Under the pieces are notes generated by a model, which saw only the letters and a program-made list of their open reading frames with translations, was not told where the DNA came from and searched no databases. Below, piece after piece: positions 7,008 to 16,281 of a stretch of 64,000 bases of DNA. This stretch comes from Vicinamibacterales bacterium. GTDB taxonomy: Bacteria > Acidobacteriota > Vicinamibacteria > Vicinamibacterales > Fen-181. The first letter of the stretch is position 1; each line of letters begins with the position of its first letter. Position numbers and translations under genes: made by a program. Where the stretch lies: the NCBI GenBank assembly GCA_036504215.1, contig DASXVO010000037.1:37993-101992 (forward strand), in the 5' to 3' direction.

Positions 7008-9197
7008 CTACTCCTTCAAATAGGCCCTGGCGATGCGGCGCACACCAAACCCGCCGCTCGTCGCCGCTTCCCTCAGGGCGTCGAGCGCGGCGGCCGTCTT
7101 CATGCGTCCAAGGGCGGCGGCGGCCGCCGTCCGCACCTCGCGGGTGGCGAACGGGGTCCACCAGCGACCCATGTGGAGCGCCTCGGTGAGGACCGCCACG
7201 GCGTCAGGTCCGCCTAGCGCGCCAAGCCGGGACAGCGCGCTCAAATACACCTCGCGGAGCGGGCCACGCGCGTCGCAGGTGCGCACGATGTGGCAGAAGA
7301 GCGGCGTGGCGCGATGGTCGCGCGTGGAGTCCATTTCCTGCGCCACGGCAGCCCGCACCCGCCCGGTATCCGATAGCAGCACGCGCTCGAGCAGACCGAA
7401 CGCCTCGTCGCTGGCGATGGCGATGAGCGCCCGCACCGCGTCGCGCTGAACGGTCGGGTCCGCGTCGTTCAGCATCTCCTCGAGCACGACGGTGGCCTCG
7501 TGGCCGCCGAACGAGCGAAGCAACTGGACCGCCGTCCGGCGCACGCTCGGCAGCGGTGACTGCCGCAGTTGGTCCACGGAGTGCCGGCCGTCGGCGCCGA
7601 ATGCCAGGAGGAGATCCGTCATGCGCTGGCGCGCGCGGGCCCGGCCGTCGGCCGACAGCGTCTCGGCCAGGCGCGGGATCAGCGACGGGCCAATCGCGGT
7701 ACACATCGCCATGATCTCGGTGAACTCGTCGTCGCGCGCGGTGTTGAGGTGGAACGCGAGCTGCGGCATCATCTGGCCCGCCACGAGCGTCTCGATGGCG
7801 GCGGCGGCGGGCTGGGCGCGCGGCGAGGCGTCGCGGGCGTGCGCGGACAGCGCCTCGGCGAGCTGTCGGGCTCCGGCGAAGTCGCCGATGGCCACCAGGT
7901 CGTCGGTGCCCGTGACGACGATCGCGGCCAGTTCCCGCCAGCGATCGAGGTCGGTTTCGACGGCCAGCAGATCGAGCAGGAGCCGCAAGTCGAGCCTTCG
8001 GACGGCAACGTCGCTGACGCTCTTGAGCCAGGCCGAGATCCGTTCCGGCGGATCGTCCCTCACGTGCTCGAGCTCGAGCGCACGGGCTCGCGCCGCGGTC
8101 ATCTCCTGGTCGTAGGAGTCCGACACCCACGCGGCGTCGTTGTACGACACCAGCATCTCTTCGACGTGGGACCACATCTGGTCGAAGTCGGGCTCGGATC
8201 CGAGCGCCGAGGCCTCGAGCTCCACGCGTGCGCGCCGGGCGACGCTCTCGCGCCGCTGTGCGTCGGGCACGAGCGCCCGGAAGGCGTCGGCCAGCCGGGC
8301 GGTGCCTCCGTGCTCGGCGGCGACGGTTCGGGCGACCAGGCGGGCCACGGTCGATTCGGTGATCCTGTCGGTGACTTGCGCCGCGAACTGGGCCTCTTCT
8401 TCGTTGGTCGCACCGCGCGCCGCCAGCAGGTCGAGCACGAATGCCGGGGAGAGGCGGCTGGTGGCGCCAGCCATGTTGTCGAGCGCCTTGTCGAGGCCAC
8501 CGGGATCGTGGCGCATGAAGAACCCCTTGACGCCCCGCATCGCGCGCAGGAGGCCGCTGGTGCGCGCGCGCAGGTCGTGATCGGGATGGGCCTGTTCGGA
8601 CTGCGCGAAGAACTCGCCGAGCCGGTCCGGATCGCCCGCAATCTCGGTCAGCGCGCGGAGCGTCTCCTCGTCGAGGTCGAGCGCGTCCGATCGCAGGCAG
8701 CGCGCGATGATGACGTCCCAGGACGCCCGCTCGCCCGACAGGCGCTCGCGGACGATGCTGCTGTAGTCCAGCTCGGTCAGCTCGAGCCCGTACCCGCCGG
8801 CCGTCGTCCAGGCTCGGACGATGCCGCCCTTGGTTCGCAACTCGAGCGGATCGCGTCCGACCAGGCCGAGGAAGATCCGCCACGATCCGGCGTCCACGTC
8901 CGCGCCGACGACCAGTTCGCCGACGAGGTGGCCGTGGAGGAGCCGGGCAAACTCGGCAATGGCGGAATCGGGGCGTGCGGGCGCGCGGCCGCCGACCAGC
9001 AGGTTGTCGGGCAGCACCACCATCGAGAAGACCCCGTGCTCGGTGATGGAGGTCGCCACGCGGGCCAGGCGGCCGAGCGACTCCTCGATGGCCGGGTGCT
9101 CGGGCGGATAGAGGGCGAAAACCCGCGCCGCAGCTTTGCAGGCGCGGGCGAAGGCCGTCAGCTGGGCAGCGACGTCCGGGGCGAGAGCAGACTCCAT
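7008..9197 (-). CDS. HEAT-repeat protein sharing an N-terminal domain with HD-GYP partner
   Basis: A 729-residue soluble protein of unknown function. Residues ~15-110 (ALYPPEHP, then LLVGG) resemble the N-terminal domain of the neighbouring HD-GYP protein. The middle is helical. The last ~220 residues contain HEAT-like units (for example PSVRRTAVQLLRSFG and PTVQRDAVRALIAIA) suited to protein-protein contact. It is first in a two-gene operon with the phosphodiesterase, so it may be its regulator or scaffold. A GATAAT hexamer 8 nt before the ATG and the absence of a ribosome site suggest a leaderless or nearly leaderless mRNA. The promoter region is shared with the divergent deoA-like gene. Confidence 0.75.
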   Translation of the reverse strand: MESALAPDVAAQLTAFARACKAAARVFALYPPEHPAIEESLGRLARVATSITEHGVFSMVVLPDNLLVGGRAPARPDSAIAEFARLLHGHLVGELVVGADVDAGSWRIFLGLVGRDPLELRTKGGIVRAWTTAGGYGLELTELDYSSIVRERLSGERASWDVIIARCLRSDALDLDEETLRALTEIAGDPDRLGEFFAQSEQAHPDHDLRARTSGLLRAMRGVKGFFMRHDPGGLDKALDNMAGATSRLSPAFVLDLLAARGATNEEEAQFAAQVTDRITESTVARLVARTVAAEHGGTARLADAFRALVPDAQRRESVARRARVELEASALGSEPDFDQMWSHVEEMLVSYNDAAWVSDSYDQEMTAARARALELEHVRDDPPERISAWLKSVSDVAVRRLDLRLLLDLLAVETDLDRWRELAAIVVTGTDDLVAIGDFAGARQLAEALSAHARDASPRAQPAAAAIETLVAGQMMPQLAFHLNTARDDEFTEIMAMCTAIGPSLIPRLAETLSADGRARARQRMTDLLLAFGADGRHSVDQLRQSPLPSVRRTAVQLLRSFGGHEATVVLEEMLNDADPTVQRDAVRALIAIASDEAFGLLERVLLSDTGRVRAAVAQEMDSTRDHRATPLFCHIVRTCDARGPLREVYLSALSRLGALGGPDAVAVLTEALHMGRWWTPFATREVRTAAAAALGRMKTAAALDALREAATSGGFGVRRIARAYLKE

Positions 9198-9205
9198 CCT
9201 ACCGG

Positions 9206-9211
9206 ATTATC
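9206..9211 (-). promoter_or_regulatory. -10 hexamer of HEAT-repeat gene
   Basis: GATAAT on the minus strand, 8 nt before the ATG at 9197. It fits a leaderless or near-leaderless start. Confidence 0.4.
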
Positions 9212-9241
9212 GGCGTGGGCCGGCCGAAGCTTGATATCGAC

Positions 9242-9247
9242 TATACT
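9242..9247 (+). promoter_or_regulatory. -10 hexamer of pyrimidine phosphorylase gene
   Basis: TATACT 8 nt before the ATG at 9256, with no Shine-Dalgarno sequence in the gap. No good -35 box is seen. Confidence 0.5.
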
Positions 9248-9255
9248 TCCGCCCT

Positions 9256-10560
9256 ATGCGTGTGACCGACATCATCCGGACCAAACGGGACGGCGGAGCG
9301 CTTTGCCGGGAGGAAATCGAGTTCTTCGTCGCCGGCGTCACCGACGGATCGCTGCCCGATTACCAGGCCTCGGCGCTGCTCATGGCCGTCGTCTTGCGGG
9401 GGATGACGCCGGAGGAGACCTCGTGGCTGACCGATGCGATGGTCCGGTCCGGAATCAAGGTCGATCTGTCGAGAATCCCGGGCATCAAGGTCGACAAGCA
9501 CAGCACTGGTGGCGTGGGCGACAAGGCGTCGCTCATCCTCGCGCCGCTCGCGGCGGCATGCGGGGTGAAAGTGCCGATGATGTCCGGCCGGGGGCTGGGT
9601 CACACCGGCGGCACGCTCGACAAGCTGCAGTCGATTGCCGGGTTCCGGGTGGACCTGTCGCTCGAGGAGTTCACCGCGGCGCTCGAGCAGACTGGCGTGG
9701 CGATGATCGGGCAGACCGGGCAGATTGCGCCCGCGGACAAGAAGCTGTACGCCCTGCGCGACGTGACGGCGACGGTCGAGAGCATCCCGCTCATCACGGC
9801 GTCGATCATGAGCAAGAAGATCGCCGAAGGGATCGACGCGCTCGTGCTCGACGTGAAGACCGGCCGCGGCGCCTTCATGAAGACGGTGGATGATTCGCGG
9901 CGGCTGGCGCGGTCGCTGGTGGACATCGGCAACCGCTCGGGCGTGCGCACCGAGGCGTTCATCACCGCGATGGACGCGCCGCTCGGCGCGGCCGTTGGCA
10001 ATGCGCTCGAGGTGATCGAGTGCGTGGAGACGCTCAAGGGACGCGGCCCGAAGGACCTCGAGGATCTGTCGGTTCTTCTCGCGGCGCGCATGGTGCTGTT
10101 CGCCGGGATTGCCACGACGCCCGAGGAGGCCGAGCGGCGGGTGCGTGCCGCGCTGACGTCGGGCGCGGGAGTCGAGAAGTGGCGGGAGATCGTGGCGCAG
10201 CAGGGCGGCGACCCGCGGACGGTGGACGACTACTCGCGCATGCCGTCTGTGACGACGCGCCGGATGGTGACCGCGGACCGCGCGGGCTTCCTGTCGGTGC
10301 TCGACGCGGAACTGGTCGGACGCGCGGGGCTCGCGCTCGGTGCCGGCCGGAGCAGGGTGGACGACCAGGTGGATCCGGCGGTCGGTGCCGTCGTCTTCGC
10401 ACATCCGGGTGACCGGCTGGCCAAGGGCGACCCCATTCTCGAGCTGCACTATCGCCGGGAACGCGACCTGCCGGCGGCGCTCGACCTGGTCGGGCGGGCG
10501 ATTGAAATCAGCGAGGCAGCGCCGACGGTGCTGCCGCTGGTCATCGAAGAGGTGAAGTAG
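9256..10560 (+). CDS. deoA: Thymidine / pyrimidine-nucleoside phosphorylase
   Basis: Splits thymidine or other pyrimidine nucleosides with phosphate into base and (deoxy)ribose-1-phosphate. The phosphate-binding signature KHSTGGVGDK is at residues 81-90, and SGRGLGHTGGTLDK follows. The protein has 434 residues, normal for the family, with the three expected parts (helical N-domain, alpha/beta core, C-terminal lid). Whether it is a thymidine phosphorylase (deoA) or the broader pyrimidine enzyme (pdp) cannot be told by eye. It heads a salvage series followed by a nucleoside transporter, purine nucleoside phosphorylase and cytidine deaminase, all on the same strand. Confidence 0.93.
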   Translation: MRVTDIIRTKRDGGALCREEIEFFVAGVTDGSLPDYQASALLMAVVLRGMTPEETSWLTDAMVRSGIKVDLSRIPGIKVDKHSTGGVGDKASLILAPLAAACGVKVPMMSGRGLGHTGGTLDKLQSIAGFRVDLSLEEFTAALEQTGVAMIGQTGQIAPADKKLYALRDVTATVESIPLITASIMSKKIAEGIDALVLDVKTGRGAFMKTVDDSRRLARSLVDIGNRSGVRTEAFITAMDAPLGAAVGNALEVIECVETLKGRGPKDLEDLSVLLAARMVLFAGIATTPEEAERRVRAALTSGAGVEKWREIVAQQGGDPRTVDDYSRMPSVTTRRMVTADRAGFLSVLDAELVGRAGLALGAGRSRVDDQVDPAVGAVVFAHPGDRLAKGDPILELHYRRERDLPAALDLVGRAIEISEAAPTVLPLVIEEVK

Positions 10561-10788
10561 GAAGCGCCGAGCGGAGACCTGTGCCGATTGCCGGGGAAGC
10601 TGGGCGATCTGGCAAAGCGCAACTGCGGGGCCCACGGCTCGGCGGCGGAGCCGGCTCGGGAGGAGATACGCACACGGCTCGGGGTCATAAGCCGAGCCGG
10701 GAGGCGTGTCGCCGAGCGAGCGCAGTGAGTCGAGGGATGCGGCCGGTTGTCGTCGAAGCAGTGCGTTGACCGAGTTCAAGGAGTCATC

Positions 10789-12225
10789 GTGAGCAGAGCC
10801 AAATCCAAGCCGGTCGCGCCACCAAAGTCCCGCCGGACCGAATTCCTGATCGTCGCCGCGGCCGTCCTCATCGCCGTGCTCGCGGCGCTGGCGGCGCAGT
10901 TCGGCGGCATGCCACGGGCCCAGGCCGTGGTCGGGCTGGTCGTCATCCTCGGGATTGCGTACCTGGCCTCGACCGACCGGCGGGCGATTGACATCAAGAC
11001 CGTAGCCTGGGGCCTTGGCCTTCAGATCGTGTTCGCGCTGCTCGTGCTGAAAACCGAGGCGGGGCAGGCTGTCTTCCAGAAGCTGAGCGAGGGCATCACC
11101 GCGCTGCTCGAGTTTGCCAGCGTCGGGTCGTCGTTCGTGTTCGGCCCGCTCGGCAACAAGCAGGCCTGGCCGAAGATCATGACGACGGTGCTCGGTCCCG
11201 AAGGGGCGCAGTACTCGACGATCTTCGCGTTCCAGGTGCTGCCGACGATCATCTTCATCGCGGCGTTGTTCGCGATCCTCTACTACTTCGGCGTGATGCA
11301 GTTCGTCGTTCGCATCTTCGCATGGGGCATGCGCCGGGTGATGAAGGCGAGCGGCGCGGAGTCGCTGAACGTCGCCGCCAGCATCTTCATGGGGCAGACC
11401 GAGGCGCCGCTGACGATCCGGCCGTACCTGCCGGAGATGACCGAGTCCGAGCTGATGACCGTGATGACGTCGGGGATGGCGCACATCTCGGGTGGCATCA
11501 TGGCGGCCTACGTGCTGTTCGGCATCGATGCCAAGCACCTGCTGACCGCCGTCATCATGACGGCGCCGGGCACGCTGATGATGGCGAAGATGTTCGTGCC
11601 CGAGACCGACTCGCCGAAGACGATGGGCACGGTGAAGCTCGATGTGCCGAGGACGGACGTGAACGTGATCGACGCCGCCGGCCGGGGTACCGGGGAGGGC
11701 CTGCACCTGGCGCTCAACGTCGGGGCGATGCTCATCTCGTTCCTCGCGCTCGTGGCGCTCGTCAACGCGCTGCTCGGCGTCGTCGGCGGCTTCGCGGCGA
11801 CGCAGTTCGGCATGACGTCGATCGCCAACCTGAGCCTGCAGCAGGTGCTGGGCTGGGCGTTCGCGCCGGTCGCATGGGCGATGGGCGTGACGTGGAAGGA
11901 CTCGCAGATCATCGGGAACCTGCTCGGCACGCGCATGGTGCTGAACGAGTTCGTGGCGTATGCGAGCCTCGGGCAGTACGCCGGGGCGACCGCCATCCAC
12001 GCGGCCGGACCGCTGTTCGGGCAGCTCGATGCGAAGTCGTTCACGATTGCGACGTTCGCGCTGTGCGGCTTCGCGAACTTCAGCTCGATTGGCATCCAGA
12101 TCGGCGGCATCGGGGCGCTGGCGCCGAACCGGCGTCACGACCTGGCCCGCCTGGGACTGCGTGCGATGCTGGCCGGCACCCTGGCGAACTTCGTGACCGC
12201 GACCATCGCCGGGTTCCTGCTGTGA
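10789..12225 (+). CDS. Concentrative nucleoside transporter, NupC/CNT family
   Basis: A 478-residue inner-membrane protein with about ten hydrophobic segments and CNT signatures such as the MGQTEAPL and ESLNVAASIF regions and the NLLGTRMVLNEF segment. It imports nucleosides with a cation gradient. The GTG at 10789 is chosen because AAGGAG lies 5 nt before it; an upstream in-frame start at 10747 would add 14 polar residues. The 228 bp after the previous gene contain inverted repeats but no clear terminator, so it may be cotranscribed with the phosphorylase. Position and family together point to nucleoside uptake for salvage. Confidence 0.92.
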   Translation: MSRAKSKPVAPPKSRRTEFLIVAAAVLIAVLAALAAQFGGMPRAQAVVGLVVILGIAYLASTDRRAIDIKTVAWGLGLQIVFALLVLKTEAGQAVFQKLSEGITALLEFASVGSSFVFGPLGNKQAWPKIMTTVLGPEGAQYSTIFAFQVLPTIIFIAALFAILYYFGVMQFVVRIFAWGMRRVMKASGAESLNVAASIFMGQTEAPLTIRPYLPEMTESELMTVMTSGMAHISGGIMAAYVLFGIDAKHLLTAVIMTAPGTLMMAKMFVPETDSPKTMGTVKLDVPRTDVNVIDAAGRGTGEGLHLALNVGAMLISFLALVALVNALLGVVGGFAATQFGMTSIANLSLQQVLGWAFAPVAWAMGVTWKDSQIIGNLLGTRMVLNEFVAYASLGQYAGATAIHAAGPLFGQLDAKSFTIATFALCGFANFSSIGIQIGGIGALAPNRRHDLARLGLRAMLAGTLANFVTATIAGFLL

Positions 12226-12273
12226 GAGCGGGCTCCTGAATTCTGACTCCTGGCTCCTTCTGAGAGGCAGCAC

Positions 12274-13116
12274 ATGGCCTACTACGAGCAGGCGGCGGAC
12301 GCAGCGGCGTTCGTGAAGGGCAAGGCTGGCGCCATGCCAGACGTGGCGGTGGTCCTCGGTTCCGGCCTCGGCGATTTCGTCGAGCGGGTGAGGCACGCGG
12401 TGATCCTGCCGTACGGCCAGATCCCCAATTGGCCGCCGTCGGGCGTCGTCGGTCATGCCGGCCAGTTGGTGCTCGGTGAGTTGTGCGGGAAACGTGTGGC
12501 GGTGCTCGCCGGCCGCGCCCACTACTACGAGGGCCACGACCTGAAGCGTTCGACGTTTCCAATCCGAGTGCTCGGGTTGCTCGGCGTCAAGACGGTGATC
12601 CTGACGAACGCGGCGGGCGGAATCAACACGGCCTTCGAATCGGGCGCGCTGATGGTGATCGACGATCACATCAACCTGATGGGCACCAACCCTCTCGTGG
12701 GGCCGAACGACGACAGGTTCGGTCCCCGGTTCCCGGACATGACCGACGCGTATTCGAAGCGCCTGCGGGCGATTGCGGATGCGGCGGCGCGGGCGCGCGG
12801 CGTGACAGTGGCCCACGGGGTGTACGCGGCGCTGCACGGCCCGAGCTACGAGACGCCGGCCGAGATCCGGTATCTGCGGGCGATCGGGGCCGACGCGGTC
12901 GGGATGTCCACGGCGCCCGAGACGATCGTGGCCCGCCACATGGGCATCGAGGTCCTGGCGATCTCCTGCATCACCAACATGGCGGCCGGCGTGCTCGACG
13001 CGCCGCTGAACCACGCCGAGGTGATGGCGACCGCGGCGCGCGTGAAGGACCAGTTCATCGCGCTGCTCGAAGGAGTGATTGAAGGAGTCGGGGCTGACGC
13101 AGTCAGTCTGGGCTGA
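12274..13116 (+). CDS. Purine nucleoside phosphorylase (type I)
   Basis: A 280-residue trimeric-type purine nucleoside phosphorylase that releases guanine or hypoxanthine plus ribose-1-phosphate. Seen motifs are the phosphate-binding VLGSGLG near the N-terminus, the GRAHYYEGHD loop, NAAGGIN, the purine-site segment LHGPSYETPAEI, and VGMSTAPE. GAGAGG lies 8-9 nt before the ATG. It follows the nucleoside transporter after 48 nt and completes the purine arm of the salvage cluster. Methylthioadenosine phosphorylases are related, but the length and purine-site motif favour a PunA-like enzyme. Confidence 0.9.
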   Translation: MAYYEQAADAAAFVKGKAGAMPDVAVVLGSGLGDFVERVRHAVILPYGQIPNWPPSGVVGHAGQLVLGELCGKRVAVLAGRAHYYEGHDLKRSTFPIRVLGLLGVKTVILTNAAGGINTAFESGALMVIDDHINLMGTNPLVGPNDDRFGPRFPDMTDAYSKRLRAIADAAARARGVTVAHGVYAALHGPSYETPAEIRYLRAIGADAVGMSTAPETIVARHMGIEVLAISCITNMAAGVLDAPLNHAEVMATAARVKDQFIALLEGVIEGVGADAVSLG

Positions 13117-13211
13117 CGGGGGTCAGTCGAAGATCCAAGTCAGTCGATGACACTTGTCGGTCGGAGGACGGGCGGATCAGTCGGGGCTGGGCTGGGCCGC
13201 GAGGAGAGAAC

Positions 13212-13610
13212 GTGGATATGGTTGATCCTCTGGTGAGAGCGGCGCGTGAGGCGCGGGAGCGTGCCCGCGCGACGTTCTCGCACTTCAAGGTCGGGGCCGC
13301 GCTCGAGACCGCGGACGGCCAGATCATCACCGGCTGCAACATCGAGAACGCCACGTACGGGCTGACGCTCTGCGCGGAACGCGTCGCCATGTTCAAGGCC
13401 CTCTCGGAGGGTCACGACACCTTCCGCCGCGTGGCCGTCGTCGCCGACACCGGTCAGCCGACGCCGCCGTGCGGCCCATGCCGCCAGATCCTCTGGGAGT
13501 TCGCAGGCGACATCGAGGTCGTCCTCGCCAACCTCACCGAAGAGAAGGGCCGCTACCGGCTCAAGGATCTGCTGCCGATGCCGTTCGATGCCAGGAGCCT
13601 GGAAACGTAG
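13212..13610 (+). CDS. cdd: Cytidine deaminase
   Basis: Deaminates cytidine and deoxycytidine to uridine forms. The zinc site is complete: the catalytic segment [18 protein letters not shown] has the first Cys ligand and the proton-shuttle Glu, and PCGPCRQ supplies the other two Cys ligands. The Cys-type CAE motif with 132 residues marks the homotetrameric form. GTG at 13212 (6 nt after GAGGAG) is used; an ATG two codons later is possible. It is the last gene of the pyrimidine and purine salvage run before mtnA. Confidence 0.95.
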   Translation: MDMVDPLVRAAREARERARATFSHFKVGAALETADGQIITGCNIENATYGLTLCAERVAMFKALSEGHDTFRRVAVVADTGQPTPPCGPCRQILWEFAGDIEVVLANLTEEKGRYRLKDLLPMPFDARSLET

Positions 13611-13644
13611 CGGAAGAAGGCGCTCAGTGCTCAGTACTTTTCAG

Positions 13645-13650
13645 TATCAT
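13645..13650 (+). promoter_or_regulatory. -10 hexamer of mtnA
   Basis: TATCAT 7 nt before the ATG at 13658, no ribosome site between; fits a leaderless start even though the gene follows cdd by only 47 nt. Confidence 0.45.
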
Positions 13651-13657
13651 TGGTTCT

Positions 13658-14704
13658 ATGCTTCCAACCGTCGCGTGGCAGGACGATGTCGTGGTCATGA
13701 TCGATCAGCGCAAGTTGCCGGGCGCTGAGGTGTACGTGAAATGCCGGACCGCGGCCGAGGTGGCCCGCGCGATCAAGACGATGGTCATTCGCGGGGCTCC
13801 GGCAATCGGCGTGTCGGCGGCGATGGGCATCGCGCTCGGCATGCGGAAGAGCAAGGCCACGGGCACGGGCCGCTTCACGGCGGAGTTCCAGAAGACGTGC
13901 GACCTGCTGGCGGCGACCCGGCCGACCGCCGTCAACCTCTTCTGGGCGATCGACCGGATGAAGAAGTGCTTCGCCTCGGCGGCGCAGGCTGGCGCCTCGG
14001 TGGACGAGATCAAGTTGAAGCTCGCCGCGGAGGCCCGCGCCATCCACGACGAGGACATCGAGTTCTGCCGCGCGATGGGGCGGTTCGGCGCCGACCTGGT
14101 CCCCGCCACGGCGCGTATCCTGACGCACTGCAACGCCGGCGCGCTCGCGACCGCCGGCTACGGCACGGCGCTCGGCGTCATCCGCGGGGCCGTGGAGCAG
14201 GGCAAGACGATCAGCGTGTTCGCGGACGAAACGCGGCCGTTCCTCCAGGGCGCGCGGCTGACGGCCTGGGAACTCACGCACGACGGCATCGACACGACGG
14301 TCATCACCGACAACATGGCGGCCACCTTCATGCGCCAGGGTCTCCTCGACCTGGTCGTCGTCGGCGCCGACCGCATCGCGGCCAACGGTGACGTGGCGAA
14401 CAAGGTGGGAACATACGGCGTGGCCGTGCTGGCGCACGTGCACGGCATCCCGTTCTACGTGGCGGCGCCGAGCTCGACGATCGACCTCGCCACGGCCGAT
14501 GGGTCCGGCATTCCGATCGAGGAGCGCCCCATCCGCGAGGTGACCCACGTAGGCACGACCCGGCTGACACCGGAACAGGCGAAGGTCCGGAACCCGGCCT
14601 TCGATGTGACACCGAACACATACGTGACGGCGATCATCACGGAGCGCGGCGTGTGGCGCGCCCCGTACGACGAAACGCTGAGGCAGGCGATGGTCGGTCG
14701 GTGA
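13658..14704 (+). CDS. mtnA: S-methyl-5-thioribose-1-phosphate isomerase
   Basis: Converts methylthioribose-1-phosphate to methylthioribulose-1-phosphate in methionine salvage. The protein has 348 residues with the eIF2B-like fold and the signatures [31 protein letters not shown] (catalytic Cys), and [16 protein letters not shown] (catalytic Asp). The ATG at 13658 fits the usual N-terminus ending in a conserved VAW; upstream in-frame starts run into cdd. No other methionine-salvage gene is in the window, so the link to the preceding nucleoside genes may reflect shared ribose-phosphate chemistry, or the enzyme may work on the 5-deoxyribose pathway. Confidence 0.93.
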   Translation: MLPTVAWQDDVVVMIDQRKLPGAEVYVKCRTAAEVARAIKTMVIRGAPAIGVSAAMGIALGMRKSKATGTGRFTAEFQKTCDLLAATRPTAVNLFWAIDRMKKCFASAAQAGASVDEIKLKLAAEARAIHDEDIEFCRAMGRFGADLVPATARILTHCNAGALATAGYGTALGVIRGAVEQGKTISVFADETRPFLQGARLTAWELTHDGIDTTVITDNMAATFMRQGLLDLVVVGADRIAANGDVANKVGTYGVAVLAHVHGIPFYVAAPSSTIDLATADGSGIPIEERPIREVTHVGTTRLTPEQAKVRNPAFDVTPNTYVTAIITERGVWRAPYDETLRQAMVGR

Positions 14705-14776
14705 TACTGGTCAGGCGAAGGCGCGGGTCGGTCGAAGATGCCGCTCCGGCTGAGAAGCGTCGGTTCCGACTTCCCA

Positions 14777-15844
14777 ATGTTGATCCTTGGTATCGAGAGT
14801 TCGTGCGACGAGACGGCGGCCGCGGTCGTGGAGGAAACCGACGACGTGGCGCGGCCGTGGGTGATCCGGTCGAGCGCGGTCGCCTCGCAGGTGGACATCC
14901 ATCGCGAGTGGGGCGGCGTCGTTCCCGAGATCGCGTCGCGCCAGCACGTGCGCGACATCTGCGGCGTGGTCGAACGCGCCATGTCGGACGCGCGGATCGC
15001 GCTGACGGATCTCGATGCGGTGGCGGTCACGCAAGGCCCGGGCCTCGTCGGCTCGCTGCTCGTCGGCGTGTCGTTCGCCAAGTCGCTCGCGGCGACGATC
15101 GAGCGCCCGCTGATCCCGGTCCACCACCTGGCCGGCCACATCGAGTCGCTCTTCCTCGACAACGGTCCGCTGCCGCTCCCGGCCGTCGTTCTCGTGGTCT
15201 CCGGCGGCCACACCAGCCTGTACCTGGTTCCCGCGCCCGGCGTCTACCGCCGGCTCGCGCGCACCCGTGACGATGCGGCGGGGGAGGCCTACGACAAGGT
15301 CGCCAGGTTGCTGGGCCTCGGGTATCCGGGTGGGCCGATTATCGACGCGCTGGCGCGCGAGGGCGACGACCGCGCGATCCCGTTCCCGGCGACGCGCATC
15401 ACCCATCGCGATCGCAACGCGCCCGAGGCCGCGGGCCGGTTCGACTTCAGTTTCAGCGGGATCAAGACCGCGGTGCTGCGGCACGTGAGAGGGCGGGCGG
15501 GGGATGCGACCGACATCGCGTCGGTCTTCTCGCCGAAGGAGCGCGCCGACATCTGCGCCAGCTTCCAGCGGGTGGTCGTCGAGGCGCTGCTCGATCGGTT
15601 GTTCGAGGCCGCCTGGAGGTCCGGCGCGCGGAGCGTGGGAATCGCAGGCGGCGTGTCGGCGAACAGCCGGCTCAGGAAGGACGCCGCCACCCGCGGCGAG
15701 GAACTCGCCTTGCCGGTCTACCTGCCGACGCTCGCGCTCTCGACCGACAACGCCGCGATGATTGCCGCGGCCGGCCTGCGCCGTTTCCACGAAGGCGTTC
15801 GCGCGGGCTGGGACCTCAACGCGGACCCCGCGCTGGCACTATAG
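14777..15844 (+). CDS. tsaD: tRNA N6-adenosine threonylcarbamoyltransferase
   Basis: Transfers threonylcarbamoyl to A37 of ANN-decoding tRNAs, with TsaB, TsaE and TsaC/Sua5. Visible family features are the N-terminal LGIESSCDETAAAV, the metal ligands HLAGH (H117 and H121), VSGGHTSL, DKVARLLGLGYPGGP, FSFSGIKTAV and the C-terminal STDNAAM aspartate. The start at 14777 gives the standard family N-terminus; a start at 14738 would add 13 residues with no conservation. It is an essential housekeeping gene. The YjbQ gene converges on it with a 14-bp gap. Confidence 0.96.
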   Translation: MLILGIESSCDETAAAVVEETDDVARPWVIRSSAVASQVDIHREWGGVVPEIASRQHVRDICGVVERAMSDARIALTDLDAVAVTQGPGLVGSLLVGVSFAKSLAATIERPLIPVHHLAGHIESLFLDNGPLPLPAVVLVVSGGHTSLYLVPAPGVYRRLARTRDDAAGEAYDKVARLLGLGYPGGPIIDALAREGDDRAIPFPATRITHRDRNAPEAAGRFDFSFSGIKTAVLRHVRGRAGDATDIASVFSPKERADICASFQRVVVEALLDRLFEAAWRSGARSVGIAGGVSANSRLRKDAATRGEELALPVYLPTLALSTDNAAMIAAAGLRRFHEGVRAGWDLNADPALAL

Positions 15845-15858
15845 GCGACCGACCAGCG

Positions 15859-16281
15859 TCAGCTCCGACTTTCCCCCATCACCTTCACGACGACCCGCTT
15901 CTTCCGCCGGCCGTCGAATTCCGCGTAGAAGACCTGCTCCCACGGGCCGAGGTCGAGCTTGCCGTTCGTGATCGGCAGCATCACCTGGTGGCCCATCAGC
16001 GTCCGCTTCAGGTGCGCGTCCGCGTTGGTCTCCCCGGTCTGGTGATGCCGGTAGTTGCGCCCCGAGGGCGCCAGCTTCTCGAGCCACTCGCCGAAGTCGG
16101 CAATCAGGCCGTCCTCCCAGTCGTTCACGTAGACGCCCGACGTGATGTGCATCGCCGACACGAGCACCATGCCCTCGCCGACCCCGCTCCGCCGGACGAT
16201 GTCCGCCACCTCGTCGGTGATGCGCACCATCTCCCGCTCCTCGCGGGTGTTGAAGAAGAGGTAGTCGGTGAAGACCTTCAT
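15859..16281 (-). CDS. YjbQ / UPF0047 family protein
   Basis: A 140-residue protein of the YjbQ family, in which some members show weak thiamine-phosphate synthase activity; the true role is unsettled. The conserved [10 protein letters not shown] region, the [15 protein letters not shown] segment and the [19 protein letters not shown] block are present, including the His residues thought to bind metal. The start at 16281 follows GGGAGG and overlaps the stop of the permease gene (TGATG), so it is translationally coupled to that gene. Confidence 0.88.
   Translation of the reverse strand: MKVFTDYLFFNTREEREMVRITDEVADIVRRSGVGEGMVLVSAMHITSGVYVNDWEDGLIADFGEWLEKLAPSGRNYRHHQTGETNADAHLKRTLMGHQVMLPITNGKLDLGPWEQVFYAEFDGRRKKRVVVKVMGESRS

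Noticed and set aside
10675..10699. CGGCTCGG/CCGAGCCG inverted repeat as terminator between deoA and nupC
   Set aside because: No T-run follows; it may be a short palindrome but cannot be called a terminator.
9241..13014. A 1257-codon open frame on the minus strand across deoA, nupC and the purine phosphorylase
   Set aside because: It is an antisense reading of well-conserved genes in GC-rich DNA, with His/Arg-rich composition and no family match.
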